Shown here: positions 1 to 7,816 of the stretch, piece by piece
How the letters are laid out: the number at the start of each line of letters is the position of its first letter
How positions within the stretch are numbered: the first letter of the stretch is position 1
Assembly (NCBI GenBank): GCA_028684915.1
Contig: JAQUEZ010000032.1
Coordinates: 1 to 43,006 of the forward strand
Reading direction: 5' to 3'
From: Desulfobulbus sp.
GTDB lineage: Bacteria > Desulfobacterota > Desulfobulbia > Desulfobulbales > Desulfobulbaceae
DNA length: 43,006 nt
The notes under the pieces: model-generated
Database searches by the model: none
Seen by the model: the letters and a program-made list of their open reading frames with translations, nothing else
What the model was told of the DNA's origin: nothing
Made by a program: the position numbers and the translations under genes

Positions 1-117
1 ACGTCCGGTTCGACGAGGGGGCGCTGATGCCACCAGGAAATCTTCTGATATGGAATAGCCGCGTGCGGCAAAACATAATCGTTGGCTCTTGGTGCTCTCA
101 TCAGCGCTCTACTCTAC
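1..117 (+). mobile_element. 3' end of a group II intron (domains V-VI), 5' part outside window
   Basis: The window opens with a sequence ending in CCGGTTCGACGAGGGG, which resembles the 3' strand of a group II intron domain V and its linker. It is followed by a long stem: GCGCTGATG (21-29) pairs perfectly with CATCAGCGC (99-107), enclosing a smaller hairpin GCCGC/GCGGC near 57-69. This matches a domain VI-like extended helix. The stretch then ends in CTCTACTCTAC, like many bacterial intron 3' termini. The reverse transcriptase/maturase would lie to the left of the window. The assignment is from remembered sequence form and visible pairing; the exact splice junction (near 115-119) is inferred. 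Confidence 0.5.
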
Positions 118-163
118 ACAGGTCCGTCGATAAACGGGGCCTTTGGGGTTCTCCCGTGATCGG
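118..163 (+). repeat. 46-bp repeat, copy A (inverted copy at 6854-6898)
   Basis: This segment directly abuts the presumed intron 3' end. The reverse complement of 6854-6898 matches it at about 42 of 46 positions with one single-base indel. It contains a short inverted pair (ACGGG...CCCGT). The two copies enclose the 184-6853 gene block in opposite orientation. It may be a dispersed intergenic repeat that served as the intron target; function unknown. Confidence 0.6.
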
Positions 164-183
164 ATACAAAATTTGTGCCCAGA

Positions 184-1299
184 TTATCCGGTAATTTTTT
201 TGTTCTCTCTGAGTTTCTTCAGCCAAGCATTATATGATCTCCCTATCGTTTCCCATGAATACGGATCGGTAAGGACTCGTGTCTCTGTCGGTGGTATTCC
301 AGCATTGGTGTCAACAAGTTCAGACAGCCGTTCGACCAGCTGTCCGTCTGTGTAGCGATATTGCACCGGGAATAACTCCGGGTAGGCCAGGCGGTCAGGA
401 ACAAGAGGTCTGCATCCTGCGCGAACCGCTTCCAGCACACCCATGCCAAAAAACTCGTGGATCGCTGTGGAGACCACAATGGTTCCGCGCTGCAGCCAGG
501 AGGCATATTCGTCTTTATCCTGGCAATAGCCAAAGTGGAGAATGTGCGAGGCCAATATCTCTCTGGCCTGTAGCATGATTTCCGGCTGATGACGAAACGA
601 CTCCCCCAGGACAACGAGCTGAAAGTCTGCTCCCTTTCCATGCAGTTCAAAGAGAGCCTGAAAAAAGGCCTCAGGATTCTTGTCGTGTTCCCATCGATGG
701 TTCCAGACGATGACTGGTCTACTCTCCTTTTTGTAAGCCGCTTCTTTGCCATCGATTCCGCTGAAATCCAGACCCGGATACAGGACAATGGATTTGTCGC
801 CAATGTGCCCCGCAATGTCTGGCATGGAGAAATCAGCAGCCTTTTGTGCATACTCCCTGATACCGTTTAGGCAGGTCTTCATGTTGAAGGCACTGTTGAA
901 TGCAACCGCATCCGCGCAGAGAGCAGAGGTACAGTTTATGGCTGCAAACTGATGCCGAGCCGTATCTTCCGGTCTTCTGGGATAGGCAAATTGATTTTCA
1001 TGAAAATAGATCCCCAGGGGAATGAAAACCCCTTTTTGAGCCAAAAGCGCTTTTAAAACAGCGGTATCAAGAAAGGTGGATGTCACAATTGCGTCAAACC
1101 GGGCACCTTTGCTGAGAGCCTCAACGATCTGTTCGGCCATATAGGGGGCTGCCAACTGCATCCGCAATTTCCATTTCCTGGCGGGTAATGCCAAGAGGGT
1201 GAATTCGCCTTCTGTAAACCGGGTTATGCCGTCAATAAAGGCTTGGTGCGATCCTCCGTAATATGGTTCGACAAAAAGATATTGAGGGGTGTTTTTCAT
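184..1299 (-). CDS. tRNA-queuosine alpha-mannosyltransferase-like glycosyltransferase (DUF3524/GTDC1 family)
   Basis: The 371-residue protein starts with a short hydrophobic strand followed by EPYYGGSHQAF. This matches the N-terminal DUF3524 signature of the GTDC1/QTMAN family, known in animals to mannosylate queuosine in tRNA-Asp. The C-terminal half looks like a GT-B glycosyltransferase: VWNHRWEHDKNPEAFF near residue 200, then an HEFFGMGVLEAV donor-site segment near residue 285. Length is normal for the family and no membrane segment is visible, so it is probably cytosolic. It is transcribed away from the kinase at 1496. The ribosome binding site is weak. The family call is good; the substrate in bacteria is inferred from the eukaryotic homologue. 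Confidence 0.75.
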   Translation of the reverse strand: MKNTPQYLFVEPYYGGSHQAFIDGITRFTEGEFTLLALPARKWKLRMQLAAPYMAEQIVEALSKGARFDAIVTSTFLDTAVLKALLAQKGVFIPLGIYFHENQFAYPRRPEDTARHQFAAINCTSALCADAVAFNSAFNMKTCLNGIREYAQKAADFSMPDIAGHIGDKSIVLYPGLDFSGIDGKEAAYKKESRPVIVWNHRWEHDKNPEAFFQALFELHGKGADFQLVVLGESFRHQPEIMLQAREILASHILHFGYCQDKDEYASWLQRGTIVVSTAIHEFFGMGVLEAVRAGCRPLVPDRLAYPELFPVQYRYTDGQLVERLSELVDTNAGIPPTETRVLTDPYSWETIGRSYNAWLKKLRENKKITG

Positions 1300-1355
1300 G
1301 GGGCTACAGTCTCTCGTCTTTCATGTGAAGGTGGAACGCTCATACTAATCAATGT

Positions 1356-1382
1356 ATATTTTACGGAAAATTGGTAAAATAT
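1356..1382. promoter_or_regulatory. palindrome in divergent intergenic region, possible operator
   Basis: ATATTTTAC (1356-1364) and GTAAAATAT (1374-1382) form a perfect 9-bp inverted repeat with a 9-nt spacer. It lies between the divergent genes starting at 1299 and 1496. Size and position suit a dimeric regulator binding site; no regulator is assigned. Confidence 0.35.
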
Positions 1383-1495
1383 CAGGCGTGCGAACAATGC
1401 ACGTGGTCTGAATACCTGTCCTGCATGATGAACATCTCGCTCGTCTAGTACCGTCTCGTTAGACATCCCCTTATTCCCTTAGAGGAAGGTATGTT

Positions 1496-3451
1496 ATGCG
1501 ATTTCTCTTTCTGGGCCCTATTCGTCGCAGTTTGATTCTGTTGGTTTTATTGGCCGTCCTTCCCTCACTAGCAATCCTGCTCTATTCCGGAAGCGAGCTT
1601 CGCCACAGAGTGGTCAATGATGCGGAAGACTACTCTCTTCGCCAAGTTAAATCCATGGCTGCTCATCATGAACGGGTAGTGGAGAACGCCCGCTTGTTGC
1701 TGGTAGCCTTGGCTAAATCATCAGAGATACGAAATCTTGATGTGTTCGCCACCCAAACCATCCTTTCGGATATCCTCGCCAGTAATGGGGCGTATGTCTC
1801 GCTGACCCTTGCCGATGTTCAGGGGAATATTCTTGTGACAGTCCCCGAGAAGAGTAACGTCCAACTCAAGCAATCGCCATTTTTTCAACAAAACAAAAAA
1901 TCAACAGCGTTTGTTGTTGGAGAATACTTTCTGTTGCCTGGCAAACATAGAGTGGCTGTCCAGTTTGGTCAGCCGGTTTTGGGGGCTGCTGGTCAAGTGA
2001 TGGGGGTACTTGTCGCAGAGTTTGATGTGGGCTATTTTGGCGGAATTTTTTACGATCTTCACCTGCCCGATCAATCGGTTTTCACCTTAACCGATATGAA
2101 AGGTGTTCGCTTAACCCGTTTTCCTGAAACTGAAAAATATACATGGGTTGCCGATTTGCCGCAGATGGTGGCGTTGATGTCGGGCAAACATGAAGAGGGA
2201 ACCTTCCTTGAGTCCGGTGTCGATGGGGTCAGTCGCCTCTATGGGTTCAAACGGATATTCCTACAGGGGACTTCTTCTTACCTCATGATTCGCCTTGGTA
2301 TCCCGGTCGATCAAGCCCTGGCTGAGGCGCGATCCGTCACCATGCGCAATGTGGCCTTGCTGGTGTTAGCCGCGATATTGGCATTGGCTATGGCATGGTG
2401 TGTTGCTGAGTTTACCATGCTGCGCCGTTTATCCGCATTGATCCTTGCCACAAGTAGGTTGAAACAGGGAAATCTTGCTGTACGTACGGGAATGTCTGCC
2501 GATGAAGGAGAGCTGGGTGCTCTTGGTGTTGCTTTCGACAGCATGGCCGAAGGTCTTGAGGAAAAAGAAGAAGCCCGAACCATTGCCGAAGAAAAATTGC
2601 ACCGTCTTAATGAGGAGTTGGAGGAGCGGGTTGCGCAACGCACGGGTGAGCTGGCCAAAACCAATCTTGACCTGCAACAGACTTTGGTTGATTTGCAAAG
2701 AACTCAAAAACATCTGGTCATGTCTGAGAAATTAGCAGCTCTTGGTGAGTTGGTTGCCGGCGTTGCCCACGAAGTCAACACGCCGGTGGGGGTGGCTTTG
2801 TCAGCGGGTTCCACCCTGGCGGAAAAAAGTCGAGCCTTGAACGAGTTGTATGATCAGGGCGAGATGAAACGTTCGGATCTGGCCAAATATCTGAGTGATG
2901 TCAAAGAGGGGGGCGATATGGTGGTCATGAACCTTAGCCGGGCCTCTGAGCTGATTCGTAGCTTCAAAATGGTTGCAGCTGATCAGGTTTCTGAGAATAA
3001 ACGTCTGTTCAATGTGAAGAGCTATATAAATGAAATTTTGCTGAGTCTACGGCCGAAGTTGAAAAAAACGCAACATCACGTGGTGGTTGAATGCGTAGAT
3101 GATTTGATGGTCGAGAGCTACCCCGGTGCTTTCTCGCAGATTTTGACCAACTTCATCATTAATTCTCTTGTTCATGGTTTTGCTGCGGAGCAGGCGGGCG
3201 AAATTCGGATTGAGGTAGAAAGGTCAGAGGGAACCTTGAAAGTTACCTATAAAGATACTGGGGTGGGCATGCCTCCGGAGGTCAGGGATCGTATTTTTGA
3301 ACCTTTTTTCACCACTGCTCGGAGCCAAGGATCAACCGGCCTTGGGCTCCATATTGTTTTTAACATCGTGACTCGTACGTTGCAGGGAACCCTTGAATGT
3401 GAGAGTTCCGTTGGCCAGGGGACTGCTTTTATCGTAACAATGCCTGTTTGA
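1496..3451 (+). CDS. membrane sensor histidine kinase (periplasmic sensor-HAMP-HisKA-HATPase)
   Basis: The 651-residue protein has a first membrane helix near residues 12-31, a periplasmic sensor domain of about 250 residues, a second helix near 285-305, a HAMP segment, and a coiled coil ending near 405. The histidine kinase core follows, with the phosphoacceptor His at residue 425 (AGVAHEVNTP), an N box (FIINSLVHGF), a G1 box (DTGVGMPP) and a G2 box (GSTGLGLHI). There is no receiver domain. The partner is almost certainly the REC-HD-GYP protein just downstream, whose ribosome binding site lies immediately after this stop codon. AGGAAGG upstream of ATG supports the start. Confidence 0.9.
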   Translation: MRFLFLGPIRRSLILLVLLAVLPSLAILLYSGSELRHRVVNDAEDYSLRQVKSMAAHHERVVENARLLLVALAKSSEIRNLDVFATQTILSDILASNGAYVSLTLADVQGNILVTVPEKSNVQLKQSPFFQQNKKSTAFVVGEYFLLPGKHRVAVQFGQPVLGAAGQVMGVLVAEFDVGYFGGIFYDLHLPDQSVFTLTDMKGVRLTRFPETEKYTWVADLPQMVALMSGKHEEGTFLESGVDGVSRLYGFKRIFLQGTSSYLMIRLGIPVDQALAEARSVTMRNVALLVLAAILALAMAWCVAEFTMLRRLSALILATSRLKQGNLAVRTGMSADEGELGALGVAFDSMAEGLEEKEEARTIAEEKLHRLNEELEERVAQRTGELAKTNLDLQQTLVDLQRTQKHLVMSEKLAALGELVAGVAHEVNTPVGVALSAGSTLAEKSRALNELYDQGEMKRSDLAKYLSDVKEGGDMVVMNLSRASELIRSFKMVAADQVSENKRLFNVKSYINEILLSLRPKLKKTQHHVVVECVDDLMVESYPGAFSQILTNFIINSLVHGFAAEQAGEIRIEVERSEGTLKVTYKDTGVGMPPEVRDRIFEPFFTTARSQGSTGLGLHIVFNIVTRTLQGTLECESSVGQGTAFIVTMPV

Positions 3452-3465
3452 TTCGGGGAGGAGAG

Positions 3466-5061
3466 ATGAACGAGAACGATGAAATCCTTTTCAAAGAGGA
3501 ATCGCCGGAGCCGACCAGAAGGGCAGAGGTAGCTCCCGAACCTTTAGCCCCTTGGAAAATTCTCATTGTGGATGACGAGGCCGATGTGCATAGCGTCACC
3601 ACCTACATGATCAAGGGGATGGATTACCTGGGACGAACTTTCGAATTTTTACATGCCTACAATGGCGGGCAGGCAAGGGGCATTTTAGAGCAGCACCATG
3701 ACATTGCCGTCATTTTATTGGATGTCGTCATGGAGACGGAGGACAGTGGCCTCCGCTTGGTGGAGTATATCCGTAACGATCTTTGTAATCGAACCATACG
3801 CATTGTATTGAGAACCGGTCAGCCGGGAAAAGCACCGGCAGCTAAGGTTATCCTTGAGTATGATATCAATGATTACAAAGAAAAAACCGAACTCACCTTG
3901 GATAAAATGTTGGTGACCGTAGTTTCGGCGCTGCGCAGCTACAATTTTATCACCACCATCGAAAACAACCGCCAAGGGCTCAAAAAAATCATTGAGGCTT
4001 CCTCGGATATTTTCGAACGGCAATCTTTGCAAAAATTAGGCAGTGGCGTCCTGAGCCAACTGACTTCCATTCTCCAGTTGCGTGAAGATGCTATGTTCAG
4101 TCACGCATCCGGCTTAACCGCCTCGGGGATCAAGGGACAATCCATTATTCTGGCTGCCAGTGGCGAATTCTGTCAATACCTTGATCGCCCTATCAGCGAT
4201 GTCGATGTAGATCTTGTGCACACCGCCCTGCAACTGGCCCAATCGCAGGATCATGGTTTCTATTGTCAGGGGGGACGTTGCGCCTGGTATTTCAAGAGCA
4301 GGACAGGGTCTGAAAACTTTCTTTATTTTGAGATAGCTAAGGAGTTGAATGAAAACGACCATGACTTGCTTGAGTTGTTTTTTACTAATGTCTCCTTGGC
4401 CTTTGACAATTTATTCCTCAACAAAGGGATCGAAGATAGCCAGAAAGAGATCATCTTTCAGATGGCAGAGACCATGGAGTGCCGCTCCGCAGAAACCGGG
4501 AGCCATGTGCGTCGGGTGGCTGAATATGCTCGGCTTTTGGCACTGAGGTATGGATTAAGTGAAGAGGAGGCAGAGATGCTCAAGCTCGCTTCCACACCTC
4601 ACGATCTCGGGAAAATTGGCATCCCAGATGCCATCCTCAACAAGCCTGGCCCATTATCGCCTGAAGAATATACTGTTATCAAAACACATGTGTACCGAGG
4701 ATACGATTTATTGATCAAGTCCTCGAGCCCTATTATCCGAGCGGCCGCCCAAATTGTTTTACAGCATCATGAGCGTTGGGACGGCCTGGGGTATCCGCAA
4801 GGATTGCAAGGTGAAGAGATTCATATTTATGGGCGGATAATCGGGGTGGCAGATGTCTTTGATGCCTTATCCAATAAACGCGTTTATCACGAGGCCTGGT
4901 CCTGGGAGGCGGTTTTTTCGCATTTTGTTGAACAACGAGGGAAACATTTCGACCCGACATTGGTCGATATTCTTCTCGCAAACCAGGAAGATTTTAAAGC
5001 CATTTGGTGGCGATATAATTGTAATCCAGTCTCTGGGGGCGCAATTTTACGGGAACTATAA
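3466..5061 (+). CDS. response regulator with DUF3369 and HD-GYP domains (predicted c-di-GMP phosphodiesterase)
   Basis: This 531-residue protein is expected to degrade cyclic di-GMP when phosphorylated by the upstream kinase. An N-terminal receiver domain shows the acidic pair D36-D37 and phosphoacceptor D86 (ILLDVVME). A middle region of about 180 residues resembles DUF3369. The C-terminal HD-GYP domain is intact: HD at 379-380 (PHDLGKIGIPD), then HHERWDGLGYP at 434-444 with the GYP triad. ATG 3466 is preferred over an upstream TTG because GGGGAGGAGAG lies directly before it. The gene begins 14 nt after the kinase stop, so the two are a two-component operon. Confidence 0.9.
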   Translation: MNENDEILFKEESPEPTRRAEVAPEPLAPWKILIVDDEADVHSVTTYMIKGMDYLGRTFEFLHAYNGGQARGILEQHHDIAVILLDVVMETEDSGLRLVEYIRNDLCNRTIRIVLRTGQPGKAPAAKVILEYDINDYKEKTELTLDKMLVTVVSALRSYNFITTIENNRQGLKKIIEASSDIFERQSLQKLGSGVLSQLTSILQLREDAMFSHASGLTASGIKGQSIILAASGEFCQYLDRPISDVDVDLVHTALQLAQSQDHGFYCQGGRCAWYFKSRTGSENFLYFEIAKELNENDHDLLELFFTNVSLAFDNLFLNKGIEDSQKEIIFQMAETMECRSAETGSHVRRVAEYARLLALRYGLSEEEAEMLKLASTPHDLGKIGIPDAILNKPGPLSPEEYTVIKTHVYRGYDLLIKSSSPIIRAAAQIVLQHHERWDGLGYPQGLQGEEIHIYGRIIGVADVFDALSNKRVYHEAWSWEAVFSHFVEQRGKHFDPTLVDILLANQEDFKAIWWRYNCNPVSGGAILREL

Positions 5062-5204
5062 TTTTGTCGTTCTTGCAAAAAAAATTTCGAGAAAGACGTT
5101 CCGAGCTGCGTCGTTTGCGGTTGTGCGATCTGAAATTTGGTCTCGTTACGCACCTTTTTCAATCCAAGTTGCCAGGGCTAACTCGCCTTTCTGAACGGTT
5201 CGAA

Positions 5205-6140
5205 TTATTTTCCGCGGGAAGAAATCAGCTGAAAATTTTCTGGGATAGGCGTTTCGAAACGGCAGATTTGACCGGTCGTTGGATGAACAAATTCGAGGAC
5301 CTGAGCGTGCAGTGCCATGCGGTGGATGGGATTAGAGTGTGATCCGTATTTTTTATCCCCGACAATTGGATGTCCTATGTCCTGCATATGCACCCGGATT
5401 TGGTGTTTCCTGCCCGTATCGAGATTGATGAGCAATAAAGAATATCTGGAATTCCCGCCGATTTTTCGGTAGTGGGTGATCGCCTTCTTGCCGACGTGCT
5501 CATCCTGCTGTGAGTAGACTCGAAATGCAGAAGTTTCAGCCAGCCAGGAGATAATCGTTCTTTCCGTTTTTTCCACCACCCCTTCTACTACCCCGACATA
5601 CGTTCGTTGATTAACAGTCGTCTCCCAGGTTTCCTGCATCTGTTGTTTGATGGTGCTGTTTTTTGCAAAGAGGAGAAGGCCGGATGTATCCCGGTCAAGA
5701 CGATGCACGACGAAGATCTTGTTGTCATGATCTTGAAGTTTCACATGCTCGCTGAGGAGAGAATAAGCCGTTTTCCTTTTTTCAGTGTCGGTGGCAATAG
5801 TGAGGAGACCGGATGGTTTGTTAATGACGACCAGTTCTGTATCTTCAAAAATGATATCCAATCCAAGAGAAGAAATTTTTTCCCGAGGAGCATCTCTTTC
5901 CCAACGTACTTCAACCGTAGACCCCGACGTGAGAGTCTGATTAAATTGACCAACAGGAAGTCCATCAATGGAAACCATGCGATCACGCAAGAGAGCTTTA
6001 AGAACGTTGCGCCCTTTTTGGGGAAAATGGGCAATCAGAAAAGGAAGCAACGTATCGTCTTTGCTCACAGTAAAGGTGTCAACTTTTGCTTTTTTCAGCC
6101 CTGTATTCGTTATCCGTTTGGTCGTTTTTACGCGCATCAT
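5205..6140 (-). CDS. RluA-family RNA pseudouridine synthase
   Basis: The protein of about 311 residues has an N-terminal S4-like RNA-binding segment (residues 30-85) and an RluA-type catalytic domain. The motif HRLDRDTSGLLLFAKN carries the catalytic aspartate. A later GRKHQIRVHM segment is the usual RNA-contacting strand of the family. It should isomerise uridine in rRNA or tRNA; which position cannot be told from sequence. It converges on the HD-GYP gene. Tandem ATG codons at 6140 and 6137 both follow TTTAGGTAA, and the second has the better spacing. Confidence 0.88.
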   Translation of the reverse strand: MMRVKTTKRITNTGLKKAKVDTFTVSKDDTLLPFLIAHFPQKGRNVLKALLRDRMVSIDGLPVGQFNQTLTSGSTVEVRWERDAPREKISSLGLDIIFEDTELVVINKPSGLLTIATDTEKRKTAYSLLSEHVKLQDHDNKIFVVHRLDRDTSGLLLFAKNSTIKQQMQETWETTVNQRTYVGVVEGVVEKTERTIISWLAETSAFRVYSQQDEHVGKKAITHYRKIGGNSRYSLLLINLDTGRKHQIRVHMQDIGHPIVGDKKYGSHSNPIHRMALHAQVLEFVHPTTGQICRFETPIPENFQLISSRGK

Positions 6141-6321
6141 TTACCTAAACTAGCATAGCATTTTTTTTTTTGGAGGAGAATAGCGACTTTAGCGGATTCG
6201 CAAATAGCCTATTTGCTGCGTAGGTGCCAGAGCGCAACATGCACTCCACAACCTGTAGCACGGACGAGCATACCATGCTGAGGTGACGGCCGCACCGTTT
6301 GCGCTTTCATCATTCATAAAG

Positions 6322-6348
6322 GTGATGGACTCGTAAAAAGTCCATCAC
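6322..6348. repeat. 10-bp perfect hairpin with CGTAAAA loop
   Basis: GTGATGGACT (6322-6331) pairs with AGTCCATCAC (6339-6348) around CGTAAAA. Related words occur inverted near 6710-6728 and again at 34531-34544 (GATGGCCTCGTAAAA). This suggests members of a dispersed non-coding repeat family, perhaps MITE-like, with 6322-6728 as one roughly 400-bp unit. Confidence 0.5.
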
Positions 6349-6853
6349 ACGCGAAGAGATGGCTAGGTAGTGACTGAACGAAAACTGAAAAAGAAACGAA
6401 CAAATAGCAAGATGCCCATCGGTTTCAATGTGAAAATTCTTGCGGTGACCAAGTGGCTTAAGTCATCTTTCAGAAATTTAAGGTGATACTATAGCAAAGC
6501 GCTGTTTTGTGGTACTCCAATCAAAAAATCTTCATTTTTTAAAATTTTAGTTTTTCAATATAATTCTAGAAAGATAACTTGAGAAAATAAGTTTTCGTTC
6601 GAGCACTAGGTAAAAATACAGAAATACAAGGCGTAGTGTTTTTGTCGGCGCGAAGGCATGCCTCAGGTATGTCGAGTGTCGGGAAAAATTCTGCGACGCA
6701 GTAGATCAAAGTTTTTACGACGCCCTCAAGGGGGCCCGGTTTCTGATTGACAGGTTGATCGTCTTTCCTTTGACGGAAAGGCTTGAGGACAGAGGTGTTG
6801 CTTGCTCAGGTAGGGTGAGTCAGGCAGTGTTTGAGAAAAGACATTAGCTGTAA

Positions 6854-6898
6854 CCGATCACGGGGGAACCCCAAAGCCCCGTTTATCAACAGACCTGT
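6854..6898 (-). repeat. 46-bp repeat, copy B (inverted relative to 118-163)
   Basis: The reverse complement matches 118-163 at about 42 of 46 positions with a one-base indel. The end corresponding to the intron-proximal side of copy A here abuts a long palindromic structure (6897-7005) instead of an intron. Confidence 0.6.
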
Positions 6899-7005
6899 AA
6901 GCGATTACAGGGTGCCGGAGGTGCATGGCATCGGCCTGTGCAGCGTACATCTGTACGTAAACAGGCCGATAACACCGCAGATTCTGTGCCCCGTGACACG
7001 CTTAC
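6897..7005. repeat. long imperfect palindrome (about 109 nt)
   Basis: GTAAGCG (6897-6903) pairs with CGCTTAC (6999-7005). ATCGGCCTGT (6930-6939) pairs with ACAGGCCGAT (6961-6970), with further partial pairing between. It follows the stop codon of the leftward PilZ gene, so it could act as its terminator, but no T-run follows. A mobile or REP-like palindrome is an equal possibility. Confidence 0.45.
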
Positions 7006-7007
7006 CC

Positions 7008-7682
7008 TTAGCTGTGATGGCGAGAAATGAGGACTTTCCACAGCTTCAGTTTTTGGTATTGGTCCAACTCTTCAAATCTTGCAGAAAATGAATCGTTTTC
7101 TATGCGTATAATTTTTGCGTTTGCCGAAAATGATGAATCAGAAGAGCTTGTTACTATTTTTAAAAAAAGTTCTTCGTTTACCGAGATGGGGAGTGTTGCG
7201 GACTCTACAGAACAACCACCTATCGATATATCCTTTAAGTTGCCTGTGCCGACTTTTCCTTGTATTGAATATTGTATTTCAATGTCCCTTGTATAAAAAC
7301 GAATCCCATTTCTTTTTGCGCCGATTGATAACTTCTCTTCGGCCTCCTTACTTGTCTTGGCGAAAATAGGCCGCAACCCGAGTTCTTTTAAGGAAAACTT
7401 CTGGGCTTGATCGTAAAGCAAGCTATCTCCCTTGATGACTTGCACAACTTCGCCTAGTCCATTTGTTAGGAGATAATTGGAAATTTTTTTATACGATTTT
7501 TCTTTGATATTGTTGAAATCATAGTCTGCCAAATCGGAGATTACCCCAAATCCAGGCGATAAATCAGCGACAAGGAATCGGACGTCTGTGTACAGTTTAT
7601 CGAATTCCTCGGCGGTCGCCTTACCTGAGAGTTTCAGGTAGAGCCTGTTTTCGAGAATATCAGCTTTAACGTGCAAACTCAT
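7008..7682 (-). CDS. PilZ-domain protein, predicted c-di-GMP receptor
   Basis: The 224-residue soluble protein has a C-terminal PilZ domain with both ligand motifs: RxxxR at residues 124-128 (RNGIR) and DxSxxG at 151-156 (DISIGG). Residues 1-110 resemble a STAS/SpoIIAA-like fold by length and pattern. Start ATG 7682 follows AGGGGT with 8-nt spacing and overlaps an upstream stop in a TGATG arrangement. The neighbouring diguanylate cyclase reads in the same direction and could supply the ligand. The binding motifs are visible; the downstream target is unknown. Confidence 0.85.
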   Translation of the reverse strand: MSLHVKADILENRLYLKLSGKATAEEFDKLYTDVRFLVADLSPGFGVISDLADYDFNNIKEKSYKKISNYLLTNGLGEVVQVIKGDSLLYDQAQKFSLKELGLRPIFAKTSKEAEEKLSIGAKRNGIRFYTRDIEIQYSIQGKVGTGNLKDISIGGCSVESATLPISVNEELFLKIVTSSSDSSFSANAKIIRIENDSFSARFEELDQYQKLKLWKVLISRHHS

Positions 7683-7816
7683 CAATCAATACCCCTAGTT
7701 TCGTTTTCGCAAATAATATGCTCATAGAAGAGAAAAGTGTCAGGTTTCGTCAATTCCCGCAAAAGATAGTTTTGCTCAATTAAAGCATTATCGTACGGCA
7801 ACCTGATTGCGTCCAT
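7682..7816 (-). CDS. possible 44-codon ORF linking the GGDEF and PilZ genes
   Basis: This small frame starts inside the last codons of the diguanylate cyclase (overlap 29 bp) and ends in TGATG, sharing its stop with the PilZ start. That geometry suits translational coupling. No convincing ribosome binding site is seen and the peptide is not recognised. It may be only a coupling leader or chance. Confidence 0.25.
   Translation of the reverse strand: MDAIRLPYDNALIEQNYLLRELTKPDTFLFYEHIICENETRGID

Larger units (their letters stand above)
6141..7007. other. 867-bp intergenic region with repeats and hairpins, no credible gene
   Basis: No open frame here has a ribosome binding site or recognisable protein. 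The region contains a perfect hairpin at 6322-6348, an AT-rich middle near 6530-6590, a TTTTTACGACG motif at 6714-6724 that inversely echoes the hairpin loop, the second copy of the 46-bp repeat, and a hairpin of about 109 nt at its right end. Confidence 0.6.

Noticed and set aside
6897..7005. Integron attC site
   Set aside because: The palindrome is the right size but the paired GTTRRRY/RYYYAAC core sites are not found and no integron integrase is present.
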